A stretch of 64,000 nt of DNA, taken from Rhizobium sp. FKL33. GTDB taxonomy: Bacteria; Pseudomonadota; Alphaproteobacteria; Rhizobiales; Rhizobiaceae. The notes beneath the pieces were generated by a model, which saw nothing but the letters and a program-made list of their open reading frames with translations, was not told the origin of the DNA and made no database searches. Shown here piece after piece: positions 1 through 7,290 of this stretch; position 1 is the first letter of the stretch, and the number at the start of each line of letters is the position of its first letter. The stretch covers positions 91,690-155,689 of the forward strand of contig NZ_STFX01000020.1 of assembly GCF_005222915.1 (NCBI RefSeq), given 5' to 3'. Both the position numbers and the translations under genes were made by a program.

Positions 1-2
1 AG

Positions 3-821
3 CCGGTCGAGCACGGCTGAGGACACTTTGTCATTGCCGGCGAGCGAGGCGGTGTGCGACACCGTCGCCTTCTGCGCGGCTTCGGACTTTCCGACCTTCA
101 GTGCGATCACCGGCTTCTTCAGCTCACGGGCGCGGCGGCCGAGCAGTTCCAGCGTCTCGATATCGTCGAAGCCTTCGATATGCAGGCCGACGGCGGTGAC
201 GCGGGGATCTTCGAGCGCAGCGACGGCCAGAGCGGACAGCCCCGTCTGCGCCTGATTGCCGGCCGTCATCAGATAGGCCAGCGGCAGGCCGCGCGCCTGC
301 ATGGAAATGTTGCAGGCGATGTTGGAACTCTGGGTCAGCACCGCGACGCCGCGGTCGGTTCTCACCATGCCGTGCTGGTCGGGCCAGAGCAGCGCGCCGT
401 CGAGCATGTTGATGAAGCCGTAGCAATTGGGGCCGACCACGGCCATGTCGCCTGCGGCCTCCACCAGCTTTGCCTGAAGTTCATGGCCATCCGGCAGTTC
501 CTTGACCGCTTCGGAAAAGCCCGAGGCGTAGCAGATCGCCCCGCCCGCGCCACGATCGCGCAACTCGCGCATGATATCGATGGTCAAGAGCCGGTTGACG
601 CCGACAAAGGCGGCGTCGGGGGCGGCCGGAAGATCTGCGACCGAGCGGTAGCAGCGATAGCCATGCACCTCATCCTTGGTGGGATGCACGGGCCAGATCT
701 CGCCCTGATAGCCCATTTTCTTGCATTGCTCGACAACACGGCCCGCCTCCTTGCCGCCGAACACGGCGATGGATTTGGGGCGGATGAGGCGGGAGAGGGA
801 ATCGGGGGAGAGGGATTTCAT
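3..821 (-). CDS. Acyl-CoA synthetase, NDP-forming type, CoA-binding domain (3' end outside window)
   Basis: The first 273 codons are visible and the reading frame is still open at the window edge. The product starts MKSLSPDSLSRLIRPKSIAV and carries the Rossmann-like CoA-binding domain (about residues 10-140) of ADP/AMP-forming acetate-CoA ligase family proteins. The succinyl-CoA-ligase-like flavodoxin part follows (GPNCYGF, LTQSSN and KVGKSEAA-type motifs). Full-length members are about 700 residues, so roughly the first 40 percent is here. These proteins activate carboxylic acids to CoA thioesters. It is the last visible gene of a minus-strand group with an acyl-CoA dehydrogenase and carnitine genes, so activation of a carnitine-derived or other short acid is likely, but the substrate cannot be read from sequence. 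A repeat element separates it from its upstream neighbour. Confidence 0.8.
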   Translation of the reverse strand, partial: MKSLSPDSLSRLIRPKSIAVFGGKEAGRVVEQCKKMGYQGEIWPVHPTKDEVHGYRCYRSVADLPAAPDAAFVGVNRLLTIDIMRELRDRGAGGAICYASGFSEAVKELPDGHELQAKLVEAAGDMAVVGPNCYGFINMLDGALLWPDQHGMVRTDRGVAVLTQSSNIACNISMQARGLPLAYLMTAGNQAQTGLSALAVAALEDPRVTAVGLHIEGFDDIETLELLGRRARELKKPVIALKVGKSEAAQKATVSHTASLAGNDKVSSAVLDR

Positions 822-842
822 AGGCGCAATTCTCCGGAGCTT

Positions 843-1015
843 ACCCCCCTCTGCCCTGCCGGGCATCTCCCCCTCAAGGTGGGAGATTGGCAGGGGGCGC
901 CTGCACAGGCTTCAAGTTGTCGTTCGCGTTTGGCGCGGCTTTTGTAAGAGGCAGAACGGCGCTCCATCCGATCTCCCCCCTTGAGGGGGAGATGCCCGGC
1001 AGGGCAGAGGGGGGT
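843..1015. repeat. Intergenic mosaic repeat (RIME-like), copy 1
   Basis: Two roughly 47-base inverted arms (843-890 and 969-1015) share the cores CCCTGCCGGGCATCTCCCCC and its complement. Each arm is itself a small hairpin around CCCCCTTGAGGGGG. About 78 bases of unrelated spacer lie between them. The same arms recur at 2226-2380. The architecture matches the short palindromic intergenic mosaic elements known from rhizobia. The repeat fills most of the 210-base gap between the synthetase and acyl-CoA dehydrogenase genes. Confidence 0.85.
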
Positions 1016-1031
1016 AGCCGCTTGCTCCATA

Positions 1032-2192
1032 TCAGGCCCCGAACGGCCGCAGCAGATCGCGGCTGATGATATGCCGCTGGATTTCGCTGGTGCCGTCCCA
1101 GATGCGCTCGACGCGGGCGTCGCGCCAGAAGCGGGCGAGCGGCAGATCGTCCATCAGGCCCATGCCGCCATAGATCTGGATGGCCTGGTCGGTGACGCGG
1201 GCGAGCATTTCCGAGGCGTAAAGCTTGGCCGAGGCGATTTCGCGGTTGGACGGTTTGCCCTGGTCGAGCAGCCAAGCGCCGTGCAGGGTCAAGAAATCGG
1301 CGGCGTCGATTTCGGTGATCATGTCGGCGAGCTTGAAGGACACGCCCTGATTGGCGCCGATCGGCTTGCCGAACTGCTTGCGCTCGGCGGCGTAGGGCAC
1401 ACAGTAATCGAAGACGCGGCGGGCCCGGCCGACGCAATTGGCGGCCACCGTCAGGCGGGTGCCGTAGAGCCAGTCGTTTGCGAGGTCGAAACCCTTGTGG
1501 ACTTCGCCGAGGATCTGCGCCGAGGACAGGCGGCAATCGTCGAAATTGAGGATGCAGTTCTTGTAGCCGCGATGCGAGACGGAATTATAGCCTTCGCGGA
1601 TCTCGAAGCCCGGCGTGCCGCGATCGACCAGGAAACAGGTGATCAGCTTCTTGGGACCGCGCGGCGTTTCTTCCTCGCCGGTGGCGATGAAGACGATGAC
1701 GAAATCGGCGATATTGGCGTGGCTGATGAAGTGCTTGGTTCCGTTGACGATCCAGTCGTCGCCATCGGGCTTGGCGAAGCATTTCATGCCGCGGACGTCC
1801 GAGCCGGCGCCCGGTTCGGTCATGGCGAGCGCGTCGAATTTCTCGCCCTTGGTGGCGGGGATCAGATAGCGCTCGCGCTGTTCGGCGTTACAGCCCATCA
1901 GAATACCGGAGGGACGGCCGAAGAACACGGTGAGCGCCATGGAGGCGCGGCCGAGTTCGCGCTCGACCAGCGCGAAGGTGAGGTGATCCAGCCCGGCGCC
2001 GCCGACATCCTCAGGCATATTGCAGCCGAAAAAGCCGAGATCCTTGACCTTCTGGGCGATTTCCTGACCCATTTCCGGCGGCACGAAGCCTTGCTTCTCG
2101 ACCTGGTCCTCAAGGGGATAGAGCTCTGTTTCGACGAAGCTCCTGACCGTGTTGACGATCATGTTCTGTTCTTCGGTCAGTCCAAAATTCAT
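1032..2192 (-). CDS. Acyl-CoA dehydrogenase
   Basis: The 386-residue product has the full length of the FAD-dependent acyl-CoA dehydrogenase family. It shows the N-terminal helical domain (MNFGLTEEQNMIVNTVRSF), the FAD/substrate signature AMTEPGAGSDVRGM near residue 125, and the C-terminal helical domain with QIYGGMGL and RIWDGTSEIQ. The position usually held by the catalytic glutamate (YEGTSEI in medium-chain enzymes) is aspartate here, WDGTSEI, a variant I believe is common in one proteobacterial branch. AAGGAGAG lies seven bases before the ATG. It follows the fused carnitine dehydrogenase gene on the same strand with a repeat element between, so oxidation or reduction of a carnitine-derived acyl-CoA is a reasonable guess, but general short-chain acyl-CoA oxidation is equally possible. 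Confidence 0.9.
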   Translation of the reverse strand: MNFGLTEEQNMIVNTVRSFVETELYPLEDQVEKQGFVPPEMGQEIAQKVKDLGFFGCNMPEDVGGAGLDHLTFALVERELGRASMALTVFFGRPSGILMGCNAEQRERYLIPATKGEKFDALAMTEPGAGSDVRGMKCFAKPDGDDWIVNGTKHFISHANIADFVIVFIATGEEETPRGPKKLITCFLVDRGTPGFEIREGYNSVSHRGYKNCILNFDDCRLSSAQILGEVHKGFDLANDWLYGTRLTVAANCVGRARRVFDYCVPYAAERKQFGKPIGANQGVSFKLADMITEIDAADFLTLHGAWLLDQGKPSNREIASAKLYASEMLARVTDQAIQIYGGMGLMDDLPLARFWRDARVERIWDGTSEIQRHIISRDLLRPFGA

Positions 2193-2225
2193 GGTGTTCT
2201 CTCCTTGTTTGGAGAATGCCGCGCA

Positions 2226-2380
2226 TCCCCCTCTGTCCTGCCGGACATCTCCCCCTCAAGGGGGGAGATTGGATCCCATTGTCCCGCTCGCCCAGCCGAA
2301 AGGCCAATTGGTTGGCGCTGTGAGCGCCACATCCAATCTCCCCCCTTGAGGGGGAGATGCCCGGCAGGGCAGAGGGGGGT
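2226..2380. repeat. Intergenic mosaic repeat (RIME-like), copy 2
   Basis: Inverted arms at 2226-2272 and 2334-2380 match those of the copy at 843-1015 with a few substitutions, while the 60-base spacer differs. In RNA the two arms would fold into one long stem, with each arm also able to form its own hairpin. It sits between the fused carnitine dehydrogenase gene and the acyl-CoA dehydrogenase gene, which read through it on the minus strand. Confidence 0.85.
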
Positions 2381-2395
2381 AACTACGGTTTCAGC

Positions 2396-3886
2396 TTACT
2401 TCTTCTGCCCCACAGACCGCCCCGCGCCTTCGGGCGCGGGCAGCTTGGCATGCGCGTCGATCAGCGGCTGCAGCTTCTCCATCACTTCCGGCAGCGGCGG
2501 CACGGATTTGCTCTGGCTGGAAGAGACATGCAGCATCAGATGCTCGCAGGTCGCCACCAGAGAATCGTCAGAGGCGCGGTAGAGCCACAGGAAGGTGTGC
2601 AGCTTCTTGCCATCGGATGGCAGGATCTGCGCCTTGGTGTAGAGCGCTTCGCCGAGCTTGGTTTCGGCCAGCAGCCGCACATGGTTTTCGACGGTGTAAT
2701 AGCTGTGGCCGGCTTCGACATAGGCCATGTCGACGCCGATGAGCCTCAGCAGCGCATCAGCGGAATCGGCGAAGCACTGAGTGTAGCGGAACTCGGTCAT
2801 ATGGCCGTTGTAATCCACCCAGGACGGATGCACCTTGAGGTCCAGAAGCCGGATCGGCTGCGAAAGATCGGGGGCGGCGGGCTTTGGCGCATTCTTCCAG
2901 AGATGGGCCTCGAACTCAGCGAGCAGCTTGCCGGAGCCCCAGCCCTGGCCGCCATTGGAGCCCTTCAGCGTCTGCATGATGCCGACGAGATTTTCGTCGC
3001 GGATGCGCTCCAGCTCGCGGAATCCGTAAGCGCCGGATTGCGCATCCGACTGGTTGGCGATCTTGTCGACCAGTTCGTCGGTCAGGTCCACCACATCCAT
3101 CAGCTTGGTCCAGGGCCAGGACAGGCAGGGGCCGAACTGGGCGATGAAATGGCGCATGCCCGCTTCGCCGCCGGCGATGCGATAGGTTTCAAACATGCCC
3201 ATCTGCGCCCAGCGCATGCCGAAGGAGTAGCGGATCACGTCGTCGAGCGTTTCGGTGTCGCAGATATCGTCCTGGATCAGCCACAGGCCTTCGCGCCAGA
3301 CGGCTTCGAGCAGGCGGTCGCCGACGAAGGCTTCGATTTCCTTCTTGAGGATCACGCCCTTCATGCCGATGGGCGCGAGCTTGGCCTTCGCTTCTTCCAG
3401 CACGGCGGGCGAGGTCTTCTGGCCACCGACCAGTTCCGCGAGCGGCAGCAGATAGACGGGGTTATAGGGGTGGGCGACGAACATGCGCTCGGGATGCTTC
3501 ATGTCGCGCTGCAGTTCGGTCGGCATGATGCCCGAGGTCGACGAGCCGATCAGCGCCTTGGGATCGGCCGCCGCGTCGATCTGGGTGATGACGTTGCGCT
3601 TGAGGTCGATCCGCTCCGGCACCGATTCCTGGATCCAGTCGGCGCTGGCGACGGCTTCCTCGACCGTCTTGTAGAAGGTCAGCTTGCCCTTGGTCGGCAG
3701 CGGCGCGGCCGTCAGCAGGCTATAGGCGCGCTCGGCATTGGCCATGACCTCGCCGATGATGCGCTCGGCTTCCGGATGGGGATCGTACATGGCGGTGTCG
3801 ATGCCGGCCAGCACGAACCGCGCCGCCCAGGCCCCGCCGATGACGCCGCCGCCGATACAGGCGGCCTTGTTGATTGTCGCTGTCAT
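2396..3886 (-). CDS. lcdH: L-carnitine dehydrogenase fused to (betainyl-CoA) thioesterase
   Basis: The 496-residue protein joins two enzymes. Residues 1 to about 320 are a 3-hydroxyacyl-CoA-dehydrogenase-like NAD enzyme, with the dinucleotide motif GGGVIGGAW near the N terminus and the helical dimerisation domain after about residue 185. Residues about 345-480 are a hotdog-fold acyl-CoA thioesterase (HPSWVDYNGHMTEFRY). L-carnitine dehydrogenase oxidises L-carnitine to 3-dehydrocarnitine. In pseudomonads the thioesterase that hydrolyses betainyl-CoA to glycine betaine is a separate protein (CdhB beside CdhA), and here the two are fused. The start follows AGAGGAA, and the gene begins 11 bases after the BKACE stop codon, so both are co-transcribed. 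Neighbouring BKACE and CdhR-type genes make the carnitine assignment strong. Confidence 0.9.
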   Translation of the reverse strand: MTATINKAACIGGGVIGGAWAARFVLAGIDTAMYDPHPEAERIIGEVMANAERAYSLLTAAPLPTKGKLTFYKTVEEAVASADWIQESVPERIDLKRNVITQIDAAADPKALIGSSTSGIMPTELQRDMKHPERMFVAHPYNPVYLLPLAELVGGQKTSPAVLEEAKAKLAPIGMKGVILKKEIEAFVGDRLLEAVWREGLWLIQDDICDTETLDDVIRYSFGMRWAQMGMFETYRIAGGEAGMRHFIAQFGPCLSWPWTKLMDVVDLTDELVDKIANQSDAQSGAYGFRELERIRDENLVGIMQTLKGSNGGQGWGSGKLLAEFEAHLWKNAPKPAAPDLSQPIRLLDLKVHPSWVDYNGHMTEFRYTQCFADSADALLRLIGVDMAYVEAGHSYYTVENHVRLLAETKLGEALYTKAQILPSDGKKLHTFLWLYRASDDSLVATCEHLMLHVSSSQSKSVPPLPEVMEKLQPLIDAHAKLPAPEGAGRSVGQKK

Positions 3887-3897
3887 ATCGGTTCCTC

Positions 3898-4800
3898 TCA
3901 GCGCTTGGTCAGCTTCAGTTTTTCGCGCACTTCGGCCGGGCCGATGATCCTCGCGCCCATGCCTTCGATGACGCTGCGCGCCTTGTCGACCAGCTGCGCA
4001 TTGGTGGCGAGCACGCCCTTGGAGAGGTAGAGATTGTCCTCAAGCCCGACGCGGACATTGCCGCCGGCGAGCACGGCTGCGGCCGGATAAGCGAGCGCGT
4101 TGCGGCCGATCGAGAAGGCAGAGAAAGTCCAGCTCGAAGGCACATTGTTGACCATGGCCATGAAGGTGTTGAGGTCGTCGGGCGCGCCCCAAGGAATGCC
4201 CATGCAGAGCTGGATCAGCACCGGATCCTCGATGCAGCCTTCCTCGACCAGCTGCTTGGCGAACCAGAGATGGCCGGTGTCGAAGGCTTCGATCTCAGGG
4301 CGGACGCCGAGAGCGGTCATCTTCTTGGCCATGGCGCGCAGCATCGACGGCGTGTTGGTCATGACATAGTCGCCGAGCGAGAAGTTCATCGTGCCGCAAT
4401 CGAGCGTGCAGATTTCCGGCAGGCTCTCGGCGACGTGGCTGACGCGTTCGGTGGCGCCGGCCATATCGGTGCCCTGCGGGTTCAGCGGCAGCGGGCTTTC
4501 GACGTCGCCGAAAATCATGTCGCCGCCCATGCCGGCGGTCAGGTTGATGACCACGTCGACTTCCGACTGGCGAATGCGGTCTGTCACTTCCTTGTAGAGA
4601 TCGTTGCGGCGCGACGGCGCGCCGGTCTCGGGATCGCGGACATGGCAATGGACCACGGCGGCGCCGGCCTTGGCGGCTTCGATGGCGGAGTCGGCGATTT
4701 CCTTCGGCGAGCGCGGCACATGCGGCGATTTGCCGGCGGTGTCGCCGGAGCCGGTCACGGCGCAGGTGATGAAGACGTCGCGGTTCATATTGAGCGGCAT
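3898..4800 (-). CDS. 3-keto-5-aminohexanoate-cleavage-like enzyme (BKACE/DUF849), dehydrocarnitine cleavage
   Basis: This 300-residue TIM-barrel protein belongs to the beta-keto acid cleavage enzymes. Visible family marks are TCAVTGSGDT near the N terminus, HCHVRDP (metal-binding His-X-His) near residue 50, and a conserved GNVRVGLEDN stretch near the C terminus. Members condense acetyl-CoA with a beta-keto acid. The carnitine pathway member converts 3-dehydrocarnitine plus acetyl-CoA to betainyl-CoA and acetoacetate, which suits the thioesterase domain encoded just downstream. The ATG at 4800 is preceded by AAGGAGGA, better supported than the upstream in-frame ATG at 4833. It is first in the minus-strand carnitine group and is read divergently from a GlxA/CdhR-type regulator. 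Confidence 0.88.
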   Translation of the reverse strand: MPLNMNRDVFITCAVTGSGDTAGKSPHVPRSPKEIADSAIEAAKAGAAVVHCHVRDPETGAPSRRNDLYKEVTDRIRQSEVDVVINLTAGMGGDMIFGDVESPLPLNPQGTDMAGATERVSHVAESLPEICTLDCGTMNFSLGDYVMTNTPSMLRAMAKKMTALGVRPEIEAFDTGHLWFAKQLVEEGCIEDPVLIQLCMGIPWGAPDDLNTFMAMVNNVPSSWTFSAFSIGRNALAYPAAAVLAGGNVRVGLEDNLYLSKGVLATNAQLVDKARSVIEGMGARIIGPAEVREKLKLTKR

Positions 4801-4900
4801 GAATGTTCCTCCTTGGGGAGCCTTGATGCGCATTCAATGCCGGGTCGGCTTGCTTTGCTTTGCAAATGGCGCAATATTCTAAACATAATCGGAAGTCCTT
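4801..4900. promoter_or_regulatory. Divergent control region between BKACE and the CdhR-like regulator
   Basis: About 100 bases separate the divergent starts. The stretch 4850-4895 is markedly AT-richer than its surroundings and contains TTGC and GCAA words in opposite orientation (TTTGCAAATGGCGCAATAT). CdhR-family regulators bind such divergent regions in pseudomonads. The position is the evidence; no exact operator consensus could be checked. Confidence 0.4.
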
Positions 4901-5869
4901 ATGTTTGATCCTGCTGACCAAATCACCGACCTCGACATCCTCGCTTTTCCCGAGACGACGATGATCCTGTTGTCCGCGGTGATCGAGCCGATCCGCGCGG
5001 CCAATCGCATCGCCGGCCGCACGCTCTATCGCTGGCGGTTGCTCAGCCCGGACGGCAAACCGGTGGAGACGACGGCCGGTATCTGCATCCCGGTGTCGGG
5101 CGCCTTCCAGCCCGAGCGGGACAGCCATCCGCTGTTCGTTGTCGCCAGCTACAACTGGCAGCGCAGCGCGACGCCGGCGATCAAGATGGCGCTGTCGCGC
5201 ACGGCGCGCCATCGCGATGTGATCGTCGGCGTCGAATCGGGCGCCTGGTTGATGGCGGAAGCCAGCCTGCTCGACGACCACAAGGCGACCGTGCATTGGG
5301 AGGATTTCGACGATTTCACCGCGCGTTATCCGGAAATCGGCACGGTCAAGGAGCGCTATGTCATCGACCGCAAGCGCATGACCAGCGCCGGCGCGGTGCC
5401 GACGCTCGATCTGATGCTGGAGATCATCCGCCGCGGCCATGGCTATTCCATGGCGCTCGAAGTGGCGCGATCCTTCATCTATGAACGCGATGGGGGAGGG
5501 CGCGATCTCCTGCCGTCGCCGCCGACTGCGCCGGGGATCATCGACCGGCGGATTTCTGAAGCCGTGCGGCTGATGGAGGAGACGGTGGACCAGCCGCTAT
5601 CGCTGGAAAAGCTCGCGCGGAAAAGCGGCCTGTCGGCGCGGCATCTGCAGAGCCTGTTCAACCAGTCCTTCGGCGTGACGCCGCATGTGCATTATCTGGC
5701 GCTGAGGCTGAACGCGGCGCGGCGCAAGGTCATCGAGACGCCGGCATCCTTTGCCGAGATCGCGACGGCCACCGGCTTCAATTCGGCCTCGGCCTTCTCG
5801 CGATCTTATCGGCTGCAGTTTCGGGAAAGCCCGTCGGAGACGCGCAAGCGTCTCCGGTCTCCGGGCTGA
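4901..5869 (+). CDS. GlxA-family AraC-type regulator, CdhR-like
   Basis: The 322-residue protein has an N-terminal DJ-1/PfpI-like GATase1 ligand domain (about residues 10-190) and a C-terminal AraC double helix-turn-helix (about 215-315, with LARKSGLSARHLQSLFNQ and FAEIATATGFNSASAFSRSY). CdhR of Pseudomonas aeruginosa, which activates the carnitine dehydrogenase operon, has this architecture and sits divergent to that operon, as this gene does to the BKACE/LcdH genes. That makes activation by carnitine likely. Its 3' end converges on metZ with 15 bases between the stop codons. Confidence 0.82.
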   Translation: MFDPADQITDLDILAFPETTMILLSAVIEPIRAANRIAGRTLYRWRLLSPDGKPVETTAGICIPVSGAFQPERDSHPLFVVASYNWQRSATPAIKMALSRTARHRDVIVGVESGAWLMAEASLLDDHKATVHWEDFDDFTARYPEIGTVKERYVIDRKRMTSAGAVPTLDLMLEIIRRGHGYSMALEVARSFIYERDGGGRDLLPSPPTAPGIIDRRISEAVRLMEETVDQPLSLEKLARKSGLSARHLQSLFNQSFGVTPHVHYLALRLNAARRKVIETPASFAEIATATGFNSASAFSRSYRLQFRESPSETRKRLRSPG

Positions 5870-5884
5870 CCCGTTCTTGAAGGA

Positions 5885-7063
5885 TCAGACGGCGCTCAGC
5901 GCGCGTTCGAAATCCTCGATCAGATCGTCGCCGTCCTCAATGCCGGCCGACAGGCGCAAGAGACCAGCGGAAATGCCGAGTTCAGCGCGCGCTTCGTCGG
6001 TGAGGTTCTTGTGCGTGGTGGTGGCCGGATGGGTGATCAGGCTCTTCGCATCGCCGAGATTGTTGGAGATCGACACCACATCGAGGCCGTTCTGCAGCGC
6101 AAAAGCTTCCTTCTTGCCGCCCTTGAGCTCGAAAGCCACCAGCGTCGAGCCGCCGGTCATCTGGCGGGCGATGATATCGGCCTGCGGATGGTCGGGGCGG
6201 CCGGGATAGATCACCCGCTCGATCTTGGGGTGGTTGGCGAGGAAATCGGCGACGCGGGCGGCGTTTTCCGTCTGCTGCTTGATGCGCAGCGCCATGGTTT
6301 CCAGGCCCTTCAGCAGAACCCAGGCGTTGAAGGGCGACATGGCAGGGCCGGTATGGCGGAAATAATCGTGCAGGTTCTCGTCGATCCACTGCTTGTCCGA
6401 CAGCACGACGCCGCCCAGGCAGCGGCCCTGGCCGTCGATATGTTTGGTGGCGGAATAGACGACGACATGCGCGCCGAGCTCGAGCGGCTTCTGGAAGAGC
6501 GGCGTCGCGAAGACATTGTCGACGACGACCTTGGCGCCGATCTGGTTGGCGAGCTTGGCGACGCCGGCGATATCGACCACTTCGAGCGTCGGATTGGTCG
6601 GGCTTTCCAGGAAAAACACCTTGGTGTTGGGGCGGATTGCGGCTTCCCAATTGGCGAGATCGCGTCCATCGACGAGGGTGCATTCGACGCCGTATTTCGG
6701 CGCCAGCGTCTCCACCACCCAGCGGCAGGAGCCGAACAGTGCGCGGGCGGCGACGATATGGTCGCCGGCCTTCACTTGGGAGAGGATCGCGGCGGACACG
6801 GCGGCCATGCCCGAGGCGGTGGCGCGGGCGTCTTCGGCGCCTTCGAGCAGGCACATGCGCTTTTCGAACATGTCATTGGTGGGGCTGCCATAGCGGGCAT
6901 AGATGAAGCCGGGATCCTCGCCCTTGAAACGGGCTTCGGCTGCTTCCGACGTTTCGTAGACGAAACCTTGGGTCAGGAAGATCGCTTCCGACGTCTCGCC
7001 ATATTGCGACCGCAGCGTTCCGCCATGCACCAATTTCGTTGCCGGCCGCCAATTCTTGCTCAT
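5885..7063 (-). CDS. metZ: O-succinylhomoserine sulfhydrylase
   Basis: This is a 392-residue PLP enzyme of the Cys/Met metabolism family. The Schiff-base lysine lies in YSATKHIDGQG, and AEARFKGEDPGFIYARYGSP marks the N-terminal active-site loop. MetZ makes homocysteine directly from O-succinylhomoserine and sulfide, the usual rhizobial route to methionine. The start at 7063 (MSKNWRPATK) follows GAGGTGG at good spacing; the earlier in-frame ATG at 7114 would lie within the leader. The leader holds a SAM-II riboswitch and an intrinsic terminator, so expression should fall when S-adenosylmethionine is plentiful, which in turn supports the methionine assignment. Confidence 0.93.
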   Translation of the reverse strand: MSKNWRPATKLVHGGTLRSQYGETSEAIFLTQGFVYETSEAAEARFKGEDPGFIYARYGSPTNDMFEKRMCLLEGAEDARATASGMAAVSAAILSQVKAGDHIVAARALFGSCRWVVETLAPKYGVECTLVDGRDLANWEAAIRPNTKVFFLESPTNPTLEVVDIAGVAKLANQIGAKVVVDNVFATPLFQKPLELGAHVVVYSATKHIDGQGRCLGGVVLSDKQWIDENLHDYFRHTGPAMSPFNAWVLLKGLETMALRIKQQTENAARVADFLANHPKIERVIYPGRPDHPQADIIARQMTGGSTLVAFELKGGKKEAFALQNGLDVVSISNNLGDAKSLITHPATTTHKNLTDEARAELGISAGLLRLSAGIEDGDDLIEDFERALSAV

Positions 7064-7080
7064 GTGAACCACCTCAACAC

Positions 7081-7110
7081 AAAAAAACCGGCCGCATAAG
7101 CAAGCCGGTT
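7081..7110 (-). terminator. Intrinsic terminator in the metZ leader
   Basis: Read on the minus strand, AACCGGC and GCCGGTT form a 7-bp stem with an 11-base loop, followed directly by a run of T. It lies after the SAM-II aptamer and before the metZ ribosome binding site, where it could act as the expression platform for transcriptional attenuation. Confidence 0.75.
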
Positions 7111-7124
7111 TCATCAGAGAACCC

Positions 7125-7182
7125 GGCCTTTTTAGCTAGTTGTTTAACGTGGCTGCAAGCCGGCCGGCCAAATCACCACGAA
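7125..7182 (-). ncRNA. SAM-II riboswitch (metZ leader)
   Basis: On the minus strand this region reads CGTGGTGATTTGG, then GGCTTGCAGCCACGTTAAA, then GCTAAAAAGG. These match the conserved SAM-II aptamer blocks: P1 strand CGTGG (7180-7176) pairing with CCACG (7152-7148), the GUGAUUU and UUGCAGCCACGUUAAA blocks, and the 3' GCUAAAAAGG that forms the pseudoknot. SAM-II is typical of alphaproteobacterial metA and metZ leaders, and this one lies about 65 bases before the metZ start. Confidence 0.93.
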
Positions 7183-7290
7183 TTCCGTGGATTGGCTTAA
7201 CTCAAACCGCCTCTGAGGTCAATCACGGGCGATTCGCGCTTGCGTCCGCAAGGTCGGATTTCTATTGTCCCGGCAAAAATAGAGGTTGAG

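Noticed and set aside
981..2582. 533-codon plus-strand open frame opposite the acyl-CoA dehydrogenase gene
   Set aside because: It is a GC-driven shadow frame antisense to a well-supported gene, spans a repeat, and has no recognisable domain.
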